Shown here: positions 54,911 to 63,813 of the stretch, one piece after another
Position numbering within the stretch: the stretch's first letter is position 1
How the letters are laid out: every line of letters starts with the position of its first letter
Assembly (NCBI RefSeq): GCF_003340475.1
Contig: NZ_QBKA01000002.1
Location: forward strand, 567,501 to 631,500
DNA length: 64,000 bases
Direction of reading: 5' to 3'
Source of the DNA: Alteripontixanthobacter maritimus
GTDB taxonomy: Bacteria > Pseudomonadota > Alphaproteobacteria > Sphingomonadales > Sphingomonadaceae
Made by a program: the position numbers and the translations under genes
The notes under the pieces: generated by a model
Told to the model about the DNA's origin: nothing
What the model saw: the letters and a program-made list of their open reading frames with translations, nothing else
The model's database searches: none

Positions 54911-55816
54911 ATGGTCGATCAATCTGAAAAAACCATCGCTATTGAACCTGTTCGGGCAGATGCTGGGACTGGTGCCGCCGTGGAGCGGCCAAACCGCCCG
55001 TTTCCCCCGCGCGGCGAACCCGTCATCACCGGTATCAACGGGATCGGGCTGTGGAGCCTGTATCTCAAGGAAGTCCGCCGTTTTCTCAAGGTTCAGACGC
55101 AGACAGTCTGGGCACCTGCGGTTACGACGCTGCTGTTCCTTGTCATATTTAGCGTAGCGCTTGGGCGATCGGGGCGCGAAGTGCTCGGCGTGCCATTCGC
55201 CAGCTTCGTCGCGCCGGGACTGATCGTAATGGGCATGATGCAGAATGCCTTTGCCAATTCCAGCTTCTCGTTCCTGTCGGGCAAGATCCAGGGGACGATC
55301 ATCGATCTCCTGATGCCGCCGCTATCCAATGGCGAACTGATGGCCGGTATCGTCGGCGCGGCGATCACGCGCGCGATGATGGTAGGTTGCGCGGTGTCGC
55401 TCGCTATGGCGTTCTATCCCGGCGTCGATCTTTCGGTGGAGCACGGATGGGCCGTGATCTGGTTCGGGTTGATGGGTGCGGTCATGCTGGCGCTGGGCGG
55501 GCTACTGGCCAGTATCTGGGCGGAGAAGTTCGACCATAATGCGGCAGTCACGAATTTCGTCGTCGCCCCGCTTAGCCTGCTGTCCGGCACCTTCTACGTG
55601 ATCGACAATCTCGCACCTGCATTTCAGGCGATTAGCCGTTTCAACCCGTTTTTCTATGTGATTTCAGGTTTCCGCTATGGCTTCCTTGGCGAAAGCGATA
55701 TTGGCGACGGTTCTACTGCAGTGGTGCAGGCCGCCGCCGGCCTGGGCGTTTTCAACCTTGTGCTGGCGATCGTTGCCTATCGCGTGCTGCAATCAGGCTG
55801 GAAGATCAAACAATAG
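54911..55816 (+). CDS. ABC-2 type transporter permease
   Basis: The 301-residue membrane protein has about six segments and the ABC-2 signature: WSLYLKEVRRFLKVQTQTVW, GLIVMGMMQNAFANSSFSFL, and LSLLSGTFYVIDNLAPAFQAISRFNPF-type motif near residue 220. This is the permease of an ABC exporter, similar to NodJ/DrrB-like proteins. No ATPase gene is adjacent. The start at 54911 (MVDQSEKT) is a choice; a start at 54815 is also open. Confidence 0.82.
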   Translation: MVDQSEKTIAIEPVRADAGTGAAVERPNRPFPPRGEPVITGINGIGLWSLYLKEVRRFLKVQTQTVWAPAVTTLLFLVIFSVALGRSGREVLGVPFASFVAPGLIVMGMMQNAFANSSFSFLSGKIQGTIIDLLMPPLSNGELMAGIVGAAITRAMMVGCAVSLAMAFYPGVDLSVEHGWAVIWFGLMGAVMLALGGLLASIWAEKFDHNAAVTNFVVAPLSLLSGTFYVIDNLAPAFQAISRFNPFFYVISGFRYGFLGESDIGDGSTAVVQAAAGLGVFNLVLAIVAYRVLQSGWKIKQ

Positions 55817-55831
55817 GCGAGAGGCGCGGCC

Positions 55832-56212
55832 CTAGTGGCGAAGGGCGGCGCGCATCCGATAACGGCCGGCATCGAAGCCTTCGAAGACCTGATCGACCTG
55901 CGGGTGATCGACCGGCCCGCCAACGCTGTCATCCAGCAGGTTCTGCTGGCTGACATAGGCGACGTAGGACGAATCGTCGCTTTCGGCGAACAGGTGATAG
56001 AATGGCTGTTCGCGGGGCGGACGAATATCTTCGGGAATGGATTCGTACCATTCTTCGCTATTGGCGAAAACCGGATCGATATCGAAGATCACCCCACGGA
56101 AATCGAACATACGATGCTTTACCACGTCGCCGATGGCGAAGTTTGCGGTGACGCTGGCCGGGGCCTCGATCGTGCGTCCTGCCTGTGGGGAAAAAAACTG
56201 GGTGCGGTCCAT
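55832..56212 (-). CDS. hspQ: Heat shock protein HspQ
   Basis: The 126-residue protein has the YccV/HspQ domain: FAIGDVVKHRMFDFRGVIFD, then DPVFANSEEWYESIPEDIRP and YHLFAESDDSSYVAYVSQQN. HspQ binds hemimethylated DNA in vitro and acts as a Lon adaptor or specificity factor in E. coli. The start at 56212 gives normal length. Convergent with the ABC permease. Confidence 0.9.
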   Translation of the reverse strand: MDRTQFFSPQAGRTIEAPASVTANFAIGDVVKHRMFDFRGVIFDIDPVFANSEEWYESIPEDIRPPREQPFYHLFAESDDSSYVAYVSQQNLLDDSVGGPVDHPQVDQVFEGFDAGRYRMRAALRH

Positions 56213-56446
56213 CACGCGAATATAGGCGGCGGAGTATGGCGAAACAAGGAACGCCGTGCAGCGACGCCGCCAGACTGTGGGAATGTCGGCGGCAGCTCGC
56301 GCGGTTGATTGGGCAAACGCTGTGCATAGCCAGGGACGGGAAGGCACCGTTTAGGCTTGGCAAAACCCTCCTGCCAAGCTAACCGCGCCGCTTCCGCAAA
56401 CTCGCGAGTGTGCTGCCGACCAGCCACCTATCATGATGCGGAGTGC

Positions 56447-56535
56447 GGAGAGGTGCCGGAGTGGTCGAACGGGGCAGTCTCGAAAACTGTTGAGCCTTAT
56501 GGGTTCCGTGGGTTCGAATCCCACCCTCTCCGCCA
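56447..56535 (+). tRNA. tRNA-Ser (CGA)
   Basis: The 89-base sequence folds as a class II tRNA: GGAGAGG/CCTCTCC acceptor stem, anticodon loop CTCGAAA with CGA (reads UCG), a long variable arm, T arm GTGGGTTCGAATCCCAC, and an encoded CCA end. Confidence 0.95.
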
Positions 56536-56635
56536 TCCCCTTCCCGGAAAACTGCGGTTTGTTGAAGGCTTAGTATGTCATTATTAGCGCGCTTGGCGGA
56601 TGCTTTTATGCGTCAAGTAGGGGCAAGGGCAAGGT

Positions 56636-56710
56636 TGGCTGGGGCGGCAGGGATCGAACCTGCGAATGCCGCTACCAAAAAGCGGTGCCTTACCACTTGG
56701 CGACGCCCCA
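56636..56710 (-). tRNA. tRNA-Gln (TTG)
   Basis: On the minus strand, TGGGGCG pairs with CGCCCCA, the anticodon stem CCGCT/AGCGG encloses TTTTGGT with anticodon TTG, T arm GCAGGTTCGATCCCTGC, and GCCA is encoded. It lies 100 bases after tRNA-Ser, on the other strand. Confidence 0.95.
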
Positions 56711-56767
56711 GCACTGACCTTGCGGCTGCCGCGTTCTATAGCGCGCGTTTCGTCGCCTGCAAGCCGG

Positions 56768-57619
56768 TTACAGCGACTTGCCCGCAAAGTCTGCCGCGGA
56801 ATGGCGGTTCGGGACCTGTTCGTTTTCTTCGCCCCACGTTTTGTTGACCATACGTGCACGCTTGACTGCCGGACGCAGTGCGATTGCGTTCGCCCAGCGC
56901 GCGACGTTCTTGTATTCCCGAATCGAAAGGAATGTATGCGCGTCGTTGTAGATCGTCCCTTCCACAAACGGCGCGAGCCATGCGAACGCGGCCATATCGG
57001 CAATCGTGTAATCGTTACCTGCCAGATAGTCAGTTTCGGCAAGTCGTTTGTCGGCAACATCGAACAGACGCTTGGTTTCCATGGCGTACCGGTTGATCGG
57101 ATATTCGTACTTTTCAGGCGCGTAAGCATAGAAATGCCCGAAGCCACCGCCGATGGATGGCGCGCTGCCGATTTGCCAGAATAGCCAGCTCAACATTTCA
57201 GCGCGGCCAGCGGGCGTGTCGCTCAGAAAAGCGCCGAACTTTTCAGCCAGATGTAGCATGATCGCACCGCTTTCGAACACGCGGATCGGGTTTTTGCCGG
57301 TCCGGTCGACCAGCGCGGGGATCTTCGAGTTCGGATTTATATCTACAAACCCACTGGTGAACTGTTCGCCTTCGCCGATGTTGATCAGCCAGGCGTCGTA
57401 ATCGAGCGGGTGGCCCGCCTCGATCAGTTCTTCCAGGATCATATTTGCCTTTACGCCATTCGGCGTGGCGAGCGAGTAGAGTTGGAACGGGTGGTCGCCC
57501 ACCGGTAATTCCCGGCTTTCGCGCGAACCTGCGGTCGGGGCATTGATATTGGCGAATTTCCCGCCATTCTCCGCATCGTGTGTCCAAACTTCTGGCGGAG
57601 TGTAAGCCTGGTCGGTCAT
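56768..57619 (-). CDS. yghU: YghU-type glutathione S-transferase-like disulfide-bond oxidoreductase
   Basis: The 283-residue protein is a Nu-class glutathione transferase like E. coli YghU: a leading TPPEVWTHDAENGGKFANIN segment, PFQLYSLATPNGVKANMILE (the TPNG motif that binds glutathione), NPNSKIPALVD, ESGAIMLHLAEKFG, and the C-terminal helical domain with ETDYLAGNDYTIADMAAFAW. It reduces disulfides and peroxides with two bound glutathiones. The start at 57619 (MTDQAYTPP) is chosen by homology. Confidence 0.9.
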   Translation of the reverse strand: MTDQAYTPPEVWTHDAENGGKFANINAPTAGSRESRELPVGDHPFQLYSLATPNGVKANMILEELIEAGHPLDYDAWLINIGEGEQFTSGFVDINPNSKIPALVDRTGKNPIRVFESGAIMLHLAEKFGAFLSDTPAGRAEMLSWLFWQIGSAPSIGGGFGHFYAYAPEKYEYPINRYAMETKRLFDVADKRLAETDYLAGNDYTIADMAAFAWLAPFVEGTIYNDAHTFLSIREYKNVARWANAIALRPAVKRARMVNKTWGEENEQVPNRHSAADFAGKSL

Positions 57620-57723
57620 CGGTAATATCCCCTTGTGCTTGGCTGTCACGCCGCGCTTGTCGCATCGCATCTGGGACGACGCGTGTGGAACCGCAAGGGG
57701 GTGTGGTAGGTTCATCCCGCATC

Positions 57724-58758
57724 ATGGCCACTGCTTCATCCTCCGCCGATCTTGCACCGCTGAAGCTGATCTTCGTGGACGATGACCTGCCCGGTATCAG
57801 CCGCAAACGCAGCGGCAAGGGATGGTCGTATTACAGCCCCGACGGCAAGCTCATCAAGGATCGGGCCGAGCGCAAACGTCTGAACGCCATCGCCTTCCCG
57901 CCTGCATATCGCGATGCCTGGTTCTGCCCGGCTGAGAACGGTCATATCCTGGCCACCGGTTACGATGACAAAAACCGCAAGCAGTACCGTTATCACCCGG
58001 ATTTCCGGACTGCGCGCGAAAGCGAGAAATTCGATAGCTGCGCGGTTTTCGGCAATCTGCTCCCGCTGGTACGCAAGCGCGTGGAAAGCGATCTCGATGG
58101 CAGCGAGTTGACCCGCGAACGGTCGATAGCCAGCGTGCTGCGCCTGCTTGACACAGGGATCGTGCGCGTTGGGAACGACCAGTATTCGAAGTCCAACAAA
58201 AGCTTCGGTGCGACCACACTTCGCGCCCGCCACGCGGAGGTCACTGGCACTACTCTGCGCCTGAGATACAGGGGCAAGTCCGGCAAGAAACGCGAAGTCA
58301 AACTGACCGACAAGCGTCTGGCCAAAGTGGTGAAGCGAATGCAGGATCTGCCCGGGCAGCGGCTATTCCGTTATGTCGATGACGAGCGTGAGTACCAGGC
58401 AGTCACCTCGTCCGACGTGAACGACTATTTGCGCGAGGCGATGGGACAAGACTTCACCGCCAAGAACTTCCGCACATGGCATGCCACCGTGCTGGCATTC
58501 GAGATGCTTGCCCATGCGAAAGGGGAGGTGACTATCAAGGCACTCACCGAACATGTGGCGGACCGTTTGGGCAATACCGCAGCAGTGACACGCAAAAGCT
58601 ATATCCACCCGGCCATTTTCGATCTGATGGAACGGCAGGAGGACTGGCGTGCCGACCTTCAGCTGCCGCGCAGCACCCAATGGATGAAGCGTGAGGAGCG
58701 CGGGCTGCTCAATTTTCTGCAAACAGCTCCCGACGCGGCTGAACTCCTGTCAGCCTGA
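57724..58758 (+). CDS. DNA topoisomerase IB
   Basis: The 344-residue protein is a poxvirus-like type IB topoisomerase. KRLNAIAFPPAYRDAWFCP and ATGYDDKNRKQYRYHPDFR belong to the DNA-binding N-terminal part, and the catalytic core includes KNFRTWHATVLAFEML and TRKSYIHPAIFD with the active tyrosine Y293. It relaxes supercoils by a 3'-phosphotyrosine intermediate. Such genes are common in alphaproteobacteria. The ATG is at 57724. Confidence 0.92.
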   Translation: MATASSSADLAPLKLIFVDDDLPGISRKRSGKGWSYYSPDGKLIKDRAERKRLNAIAFPPAYRDAWFCPAENGHILATGYDDKNRKQYRYHPDFRTARESEKFDSCAVFGNLLPLVRKRVESDLDGSELTRERSIASVLRLLDTGIVRVGNDQYSKSNKSFGATTLRARHAEVTGTTLRLRYRGKSGKKREVKLTDKRLAKVVKRMQDLPGQRLFRYVDDEREYQAVTSSDVNDYLREAMGQDFTAKNFRTWHATVLAFEMLAHAKGEVTIKALTEHVADRLGNTAAVTRKSYIHPAIFDLMERQEDWRADLQLPRSTQWMKREERGLLNFLQTAPDAAELLSA

Positions 58759-58840
58759 CAGAAGAGGTTGGGGCGCAACCCGATTGCTCCCCCCATGACC
58801 CCGCGCTAGGGCAGGCACGCAACAAGGGAGCCGTCCGCCG

Positions 58841-60928
58841 ATGAGCGACAGCACGCATTCATTCTTCGACATGCACACCCACGGTTTTGTCCGTGTCGCA
58901 ACCAGCACGCCGAAAGTGCGCACCGCCGATGTGACGTATAACGCGCACGGTATAATCGAAGAAGCGCGGCGGGCGGATGAGCAAGCGGTGGACTTGCTGC
59001 TTTACCCCGAACTGTGCCTGTCATCCTACGCTATCGACGATTTACATATGCAGGGCGCGCTGTTGGATGCGGTGGAACGCGCAGTGGACGACATTGTCGC
59101 TGCAAGCGAGGGACTGACGCCGGTGCTGGTGATTGGCGCTCCGCTGCGCCGCAATGGCCGTGTCTACAATTGCGCGCTCGCCATCGCCAACGGGCGGCTG
59201 TTGGGCGCAATCCCGAAAAGCTTCCTGCCGAATTACCGCGAATTTTATGAGAAGCGCTGGTTCGCCCATGGCCGCGATTGCGTCGGGCTGGAAATCTCCG
59301 TGAATGGCGAAGACGTGCCGTTCGGGACGGACCTGATTTTTGCAGCGCAGAACCTGCCGGGCTTCGTGTTCGGTGCGGAGATATGCGAGGATTTCTGGTC
59401 GCCCAACCCGCCCGGCACGACGGCGGCGCTGGCCGGCGCGACCATTATCCTGAACCTGTCCGCTTCCAACATCACTATCGGCAAATCGGACGAGCGGCAC
59501 CTGCTTAGCCGCGCCCAGTCCAGTCGCGCGGTTTGCGCTTACGCCTATTCAGCGAGCGGGTTCGGCGAAAGCACCACCGACCTTTCGTGGGACGGGCAGG
59601 GCATGGTTTATGAACTGGGCGACCTGATGGTGGAAAGCGTCCGCTTCGATCTCGAACCGGAATTGTGCATCACCGATATCGACACCCAGCGTATTCTCAA
59701 TGAACGAATGCGGATGGGGACATTCAACGATACGGCGGAAGCTGCAGGCCGTCCGGAAGACTGGTATCGGCGCATCGGGTTCGACCACGAATACACAGCG
59801 GGCAATATCGGCTTGCGCCGCCCCATTCGCCGCTTCCCCTTCGTGCCGGGCCGGGCCCACAAACTGGACGAAGATTGCTACGAAGCATTCAACATTCAGG
59901 TCGATGCGCTGGCGCGGCGGATCATGGCAACAAGCGCAAAGTCGCTGGTGATCGGCATATCGGGCGGGCTGGACAGCACCCATGCGCTGCTTGTCTGTGC
60001 AAAGGCCTGCGACATGCTGGATCTGCCGCGCAGTTTTATCCGTGGTTATACCATGCCCGGTTTCGGCACATCCGACGGTACGAAATTCAACGCCTGGAAG
60101 CTGATGAAGGCAACCGGCATCACGGCGGAAGAAATCGATATCAAGCCGGCCGCGCGCACCATGCTGGCCGATATCGGCCATGCTTACGATCCGGATGGCG
60201 GAAATGCTCCCGAAGTCTACGACACCACGTTCGAGAACGTGCAAGCCGGATTGCGGACCGATTACCTGTTCCGCCTGGCCGGGCAGCATGGCGGCTTCGT
60301 CATCGGAACAGGCGATATGAGCGAAATGGCGCTGGGCTGGTGCACTTATGGTGTCGGCGATCAGATGAGCCATTATGGCGTAAATTCCGGCGTGCCCAAG
60401 ACGCTGATCCAGTATCTGATCCGCTGGGCCGAGCGCACCGACCAGTTCGATCCCGGCCTGGATGAAGCCTTGGAAGCAGTGCTCGATACCGAAATCAGCC
60501 CGGAACTCGTGCCCGAAGCAGCGGATGGGAGCATCCAGAGTACCGAAGGCAGGATCGGCCCGTACGAGCTCAACGATTTTTTCCTGCATCACATCATTCG
60601 CTACGGCCAATTGCCGGGCAAGGTGGCGTTTCTGGCCTATCATGCCTGGCATGATGCGAAGGGTGGTTCATGGCCGCCGAATTTCCCGGATGATCGCAAG
60701 AACGAATATGATCTGCCGCAGATCGCCGGCTGGCTGGAAAAATTCCTCTACCGCTTCTTCCAGTTCAGCCAGTTCAAGCGTAGCGCCATGCCCAACGGCC
60801 CCAAGGTCACCAGCGGCGGCGCGTTGAGTCCGCGCGGCGACTGGCGCGCCCCAAGCGATGCGGTGGCGGATGTCTGGCTTACCCAACTACGCGAAGCATT
60901 GCCCGACACTGCGTCCGACACCACATAG
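58841..60928 (+). CDS. nadE: Glutamine-dependent NAD+ synthetase
   Basis: The 695-residue protein has an N-terminal nitrilase-type glutaminase domain with the triad E57 (LLLYPELCLSS), K126 (IPKSFLPNYREFYEKRW) and C182 (GAEICEDFW). A C-terminal synthetase domain follows with the ATP loop GISGGLDSTHALL (about residue 370) and TGDMSEMALGWCTYGVGDQM. It converts deamido-NAD to NAD, using ammonia released from glutamine. It is a single-gene unit between topoisomerase IB and the polyketide genes. Confidence 0.95.
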   Translation: MSDSTHSFFDMHTHGFVRVATSTPKVRTADVTYNAHGIIEEARRADEQAVDLLLYPELCLSSYAIDDLHMQGALLDAVERAVDDIVAASEGLTPVLVIGAPLRRNGRVYNCALAIANGRLLGAIPKSFLPNYREFYEKRWFAHGRDCVGLEISVNGEDVPFGTDLIFAAQNLPGFVFGAEICEDFWSPNPPGTTAALAGATIILNLSASNITIGKSDERHLLSRAQSSRAVCAYAYSASGFGESTTDLSWDGQGMVYELGDLMVESVRFDLEPELCITDIDTQRILNERMRMGTFNDTAEAAGRPEDWYRRIGFDHEYTAGNIGLRRPIRRFPFVPGRAHKLDEDCYEAFNIQVDALARRIMATSAKSLVIGISGGLDSTHALLVCAKACDMLDLPRSFIRGYTMPGFGTSDGTKFNAWKLMKATGITAEEIDIKPAARTMLADIGHAYDPDGGNAPEVYDTTFENVQAGLRTDYLFRLAGQHGGFVIGTGDMSEMALGWCTYGVGDQMSHYGVNSGVPKTLIQYLIRWAERTDQFDPGLDEALEAVLDTEISPELVPEAADGSIQSTEGRIGPYELNDFFLHHIIRYGQLPGKVAFLAYHAWHDAKGGSWPPNFPDDRKNEYDLPQIAGWLEKFLYRFFQFSQFKRSAMPNGPKVTSGGALSPRGDWRAPSDAVADVWLTQLREALPDTASDTT

Positions 60929-60998
60929 GCAGGCAGCAGGAACAGCTTGGGTTAAGGGCGGATGCGCTTGACGGGCGGCGAAGGACGACACAGCAACC

Positions 60999-62045
60999 AT
61001 GACAGCCCGCATCACTTCCATCGCAACCGCCGTACCGGACATCGATTTCGAGCAGGATTACCGTGGCTGGGCCATTCGCCGTTTGGGTGAGAAGCGCGAG
61101 GCGAAGTTGTACGAGCGAATGGCGGCACGCTCCGGCATCGAACATCGCTGGTCCGTGCTGAGCGAAGAAGATGCCAAGCTCGACCGGGGTGACGGCTTCT
61201 ACTCGGCAGACGCACCTTCTACCGCGCGGCGGATGACGATCTATGCCGAACAGGCGCCCAAACTGGCTTTGGCGGCAATAGCGAAATTGCCTGAACTGGG
61301 CGAGGTTACGCATATTGTGGTCGCAAGCTGCACCGGCTTCGTCGCGCCGGGCATCGACCAGATCATTGCGCGCCGGCTGGGTCTTTCGGATGCCGTCGAA
61401 CGCGTGCTCATCGGCTTCATGGGATGTTATGCCGCGGTCACAGCGCTCCGTACCGCGCGCCATATCGTACGCAGCGAGCCCGACGCACGCGTACTGGTAG
61501 TGACTGTCGAGTTGAGCACTCTCCACCATCAGGGCCATGTCGATATCGAACCTTTGCTGGCAGGCGCGCAATTCGGTGATGGCGCTGCCGCCGCCATCGT
61601 TGCGGCCTCGGGCGAAGGGCTGACGTTGGGCGAGGGTATCTCAGCCGCGCTCGAAGAAAGCGATGAACTTATCACGTGGCAGATCGGCGATACGGGCTTC
61701 CACATGCACCTGTCGGGTGAGGTGCCCGGGCGCATCGCGGCGGCGCTGGCCCGCCCGGATATAACGAAGCGCGTGACCGGCGGCAGGCAGGTTGCCGCCC
61801 ACGCCGTTCACGCGGGCGGCCGGTCCATTCTCGACGCCGTACAAAACGGGCTGGGCCTCGATCCGAAAGCCCTCGACCATTCACGCGCTGTGCTGCGCGA
61901 ATTTGGCAATATGTCCTCTTCCACGCTGATGTTCGTGCTGGAAAGGACCCTGCGCGACCGGCCGGAAAGCGGCGTCGCTCTGGCTTTCGGACCGGGGCTG
62001 GCGATGGAGGGCTTTCACTTCGGCTGGACCGAAGGGAACCCGTGA
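60999..62045 (+). CDS. Type III polyketide synthase
   Basis: The 348-residue thiolase-fold enzyme carries the Cys-His-Asn triad of chalcone synthase-like enzymes: C143 (IGFMGCYAAVTAL), H271 (AHAVHAGGRSIL) and N304 (EFGNMSSSTL). It condenses malonyl-CoA onto an acyl starter to give pyrones, resorcinols or phloroglucinols. With the following methyltransferase and FAD enzyme it resembles phenolic-lipid clusters of other bacteria. The next gene's start overlaps its stop. Confidence 0.9.
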   Translation: MTARITSIATAVPDIDFEQDYRGWAIRRLGEKREAKLYERMAARSGIEHRWSVLSEEDAKLDRGDGFYSADAPSTARRMTIYAEQAPKLALAAIAKLPELGEVTHIVVASCTGFVAPGIDQIIARRLGLSDAVERVLIGFMGCYAAVTALRTARHIVRSEPDARVLVVTVELSTLHHQGHVDIEPLLAGAQFGDGAAAAIVAASGEGLTLGEGISAALEESDELITWQIGDTGFHMHLSGEVPGRIAAALARPDITKRVTGGRQVAAHAVHAGGRSILDAVQNGLGLDPKALDHSRAVLREFGNMSSSTLMFVLERTLRDRPESGVALAFGPGLAMEGFHFGWTEGNP

Positions 62046-62746
62046 TGCTGGCCGAAAGGCTTATCGCCGACGAGTTGATGGACGACCCGTCATTGCCGCC
62101 GGAAACCTACGCCGCCGTGCTGGGCGATCTGGCGAAAGTGAACCGCGTTACGATGGCCGCGCGCCCGACGCTGGGCTTTCTGGATCGCGCGATAGGAAAT
62201 CGTGACGAGTTCTCCCTGCTCGATGTCGGGTTCGGCGATGGGGATATGCTGCGCACGATTGCGCATTGGGCTAGGAAGCGCGGCAAGCGGGCGCGGTTGG
62301 TCGGCATTGATCTGAATGAAAAGAGCTTTGCCGCAGCGCGCCGGTCCACGCCCGACGATCTGGGCATAGATTATCGAACAGGCGACTATGCCGATCTGAC
62401 TGGCGAAGGCTTCGACTGCATCGTCTCCAGCCTTGTCGCACATCATATGACCCGCACGCAGCTGGTGCAGTTCCTGCGTTTCATGGATGCGGAGGCGAGA
62501 GCGGGCTGGTTCGTCAACGACCTCCACCGACATGCGTTCGCATATATGGGATACCCGCTACTGGCGCGTCTGGCAGGTTGGCACGAGATCGTGCGCCACG
62601 ATGGCAGAATGTCGATTGCGCGATCCTACCGTCCTGCGGAATGGGCGCCGCTGCTGGCCGAAGCCGGAGCTAATGACGCCCGGGTTCTTCGAGCGTTTCC
62701 TTTTCGCCTATGTGTCGAAAAATTGCGCGCTGGGAAAGTGCGCTGA
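62042..62746 (+). CDS. SAM-dependent methyltransferase of the polyketide cluster
   Basis: The 234-residue protein has a class I methyltransferase fold: FSLLDVGFGDGDMLRTIAHW is the SAM loop, RARLVGIDLNEKSFAAARRS the acidic strand, and FDCIVSSLVAHHMTRTQLVQ the substrate side. Starts GTG 62042 and ATG 62045 are both possible; the gene overlaps the polyketide synthase stop and the following FAD gene. It probably methylates a phenolic product. Confidence 0.82.
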   Translation: MMLAERLIADELMDDPSLPPETYAAVLGDLAKVNRVTMAARPTLGFLDRAIGNRDEFSLLDVGFGDGDMLRTIAHWARKRGKRARLVGIDLNEKSFAAARRSTPDDLGIDYRTGDYADLTGEGFDCIVSSLVAHHMTRTQLVQFLRFMDAEARAGWFVNDLHRHAFAYMGYPLLARLAGWHEIVRHDGRMSIARSYRPAEWAPLLAEAGANDARVLRAFPFRLCVEKLRAGKVR

Positions 62747-63813
62747 GCCAGCCGTTGATTTTGGGTGCCGGCCCCGCCGGGTGCGTGGCTGCTATACGGT
62801 TGGCGCACGCGGGCGCGAAACCGTTGCTGATCGACCGTGACAAAGTGGTGGGCGACGCGATCTGCGGCGGCTTCCTCAGCTGGCGCAGCGCGGAACAATT
62901 GCGCATGGCTGGTTTCGACCTGGCTGGCAGTACGGCGCACCATGTCACGCGCCTCTCCCTCTATGCAGGCCGGTACGAGGCGCATGCCGAGCTTCCCGAA
63001 ACTGGCTTTGGTCTTTCCCGGCACGCGCTCGACACAGCTCTGCGCGAGCGCGCTGTGGAAGCGGGCGCTTCGCTTGAAATCGACCGGATCCGCTTGGTTT
63101 CCACCGGATTTGCACAAGGCGATCGGCAGGACTGGCAGGCCAAGCATATCATGCTCGCCAGCGGCAAACATGATGTTCGCGGCCAATCGCGGCCACGCCA
63201 ATCTGACGATCCGGCGCTCGGCTTGCGGATACGCGTTCCGGGCTCTGCCGGCCTCCACAGACTGATCGACGGGCGTATCGAGCTGCATTTTTTCCAAGGG
63301 GGATATGCAGGAATTGTTCGGCAGGAGAGTGGCAGCGCCAACATCTGCCTGGCGTTACGCAAATCGCTGCTGGTCAAAGGAGGTGGGAAACCTCGCGCCC
63401 TGCTGGATATGCTTGCCGAGACACACCCGCATTTCGGCGCACGCATGGCGTTTGCCGGCCCGGACCTGCCAATCGATACGATTGCTAACGTCCCCTATGG
63501 CTGGATCGCACGCGATACGCCATATGGGTTGTACCGGTTGGGTGACCAAGCCGCAGTTATTCCGTCGCTTGCCGGGGAGGGAATGAGCATCGCCATCGCG
63601 AGCGGGATGTACGCGGCAGACGCGGTGTTGGCGAATATGGATGCGCGAACTTACCAGCGACAGTTTGCCCGTATGGCCCGGCGGCCCGTCGGTGTGGCAA
63701 AGGCGATCTGGCGGATCGCGGAGAGCAAACACGGCGGAACGGCAATTACGCAGCTTGCCAGACTGATACCGCCGACCGCAAATCTGGCAATGCGGGCGAG
63801 CCGTATCGGCTAA
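62710..63813 (+). CDS. FAD-dependent oxidoreductase of the polyketide cluster
   Basis: The 367-residue protein starts its fold with PLILGAGPAGCVAAIRLAHA, a dinucleotide-binding loop, then VVGDAICGGFLSWRSAEQLR and, near the end, YGLYRLGDQAAVIPSLAGEG (the GD motif of geranylgeranyl reductase and UbiH-like flavoproteins). It may hydroxylate or reduce the polyketide. The start lies 37 bases inside the methyltransferase gene; a later start is possible. Its stop overlaps the convergent ilvE gene. Confidence 0.82.
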   Translation: MCRKIARWESALSQPLILGAGPAGCVAAIRLAHAGAKPLLIDRDKVVGDAICGGFLSWRSAEQLRMAGFDLAGSTAHHVTRLSLYAGRYEAHAELPETGFGLSRHALDTALRERAVEAGASLEIDRIRLVSTGFAQGDRQDWQAKHIMLASGKHDVRGQSRPRQSDDPALGLRIRVPGSAGLHRLIDGRIELHFFQGGYAGIVRQESGSANICLALRKSLLVKGGGKPRALLDMLAETHPHFGARMAFAGPDLPIDTIANVPYGWIARDTPYGLYRLGDQAAVIPSLAGEGMSIAIASGMYAADAVLANMDARTYQRQFARMARRPVGVAKAIWRIAESKHGGTAITQLARLIPPTANLAMRASRIG

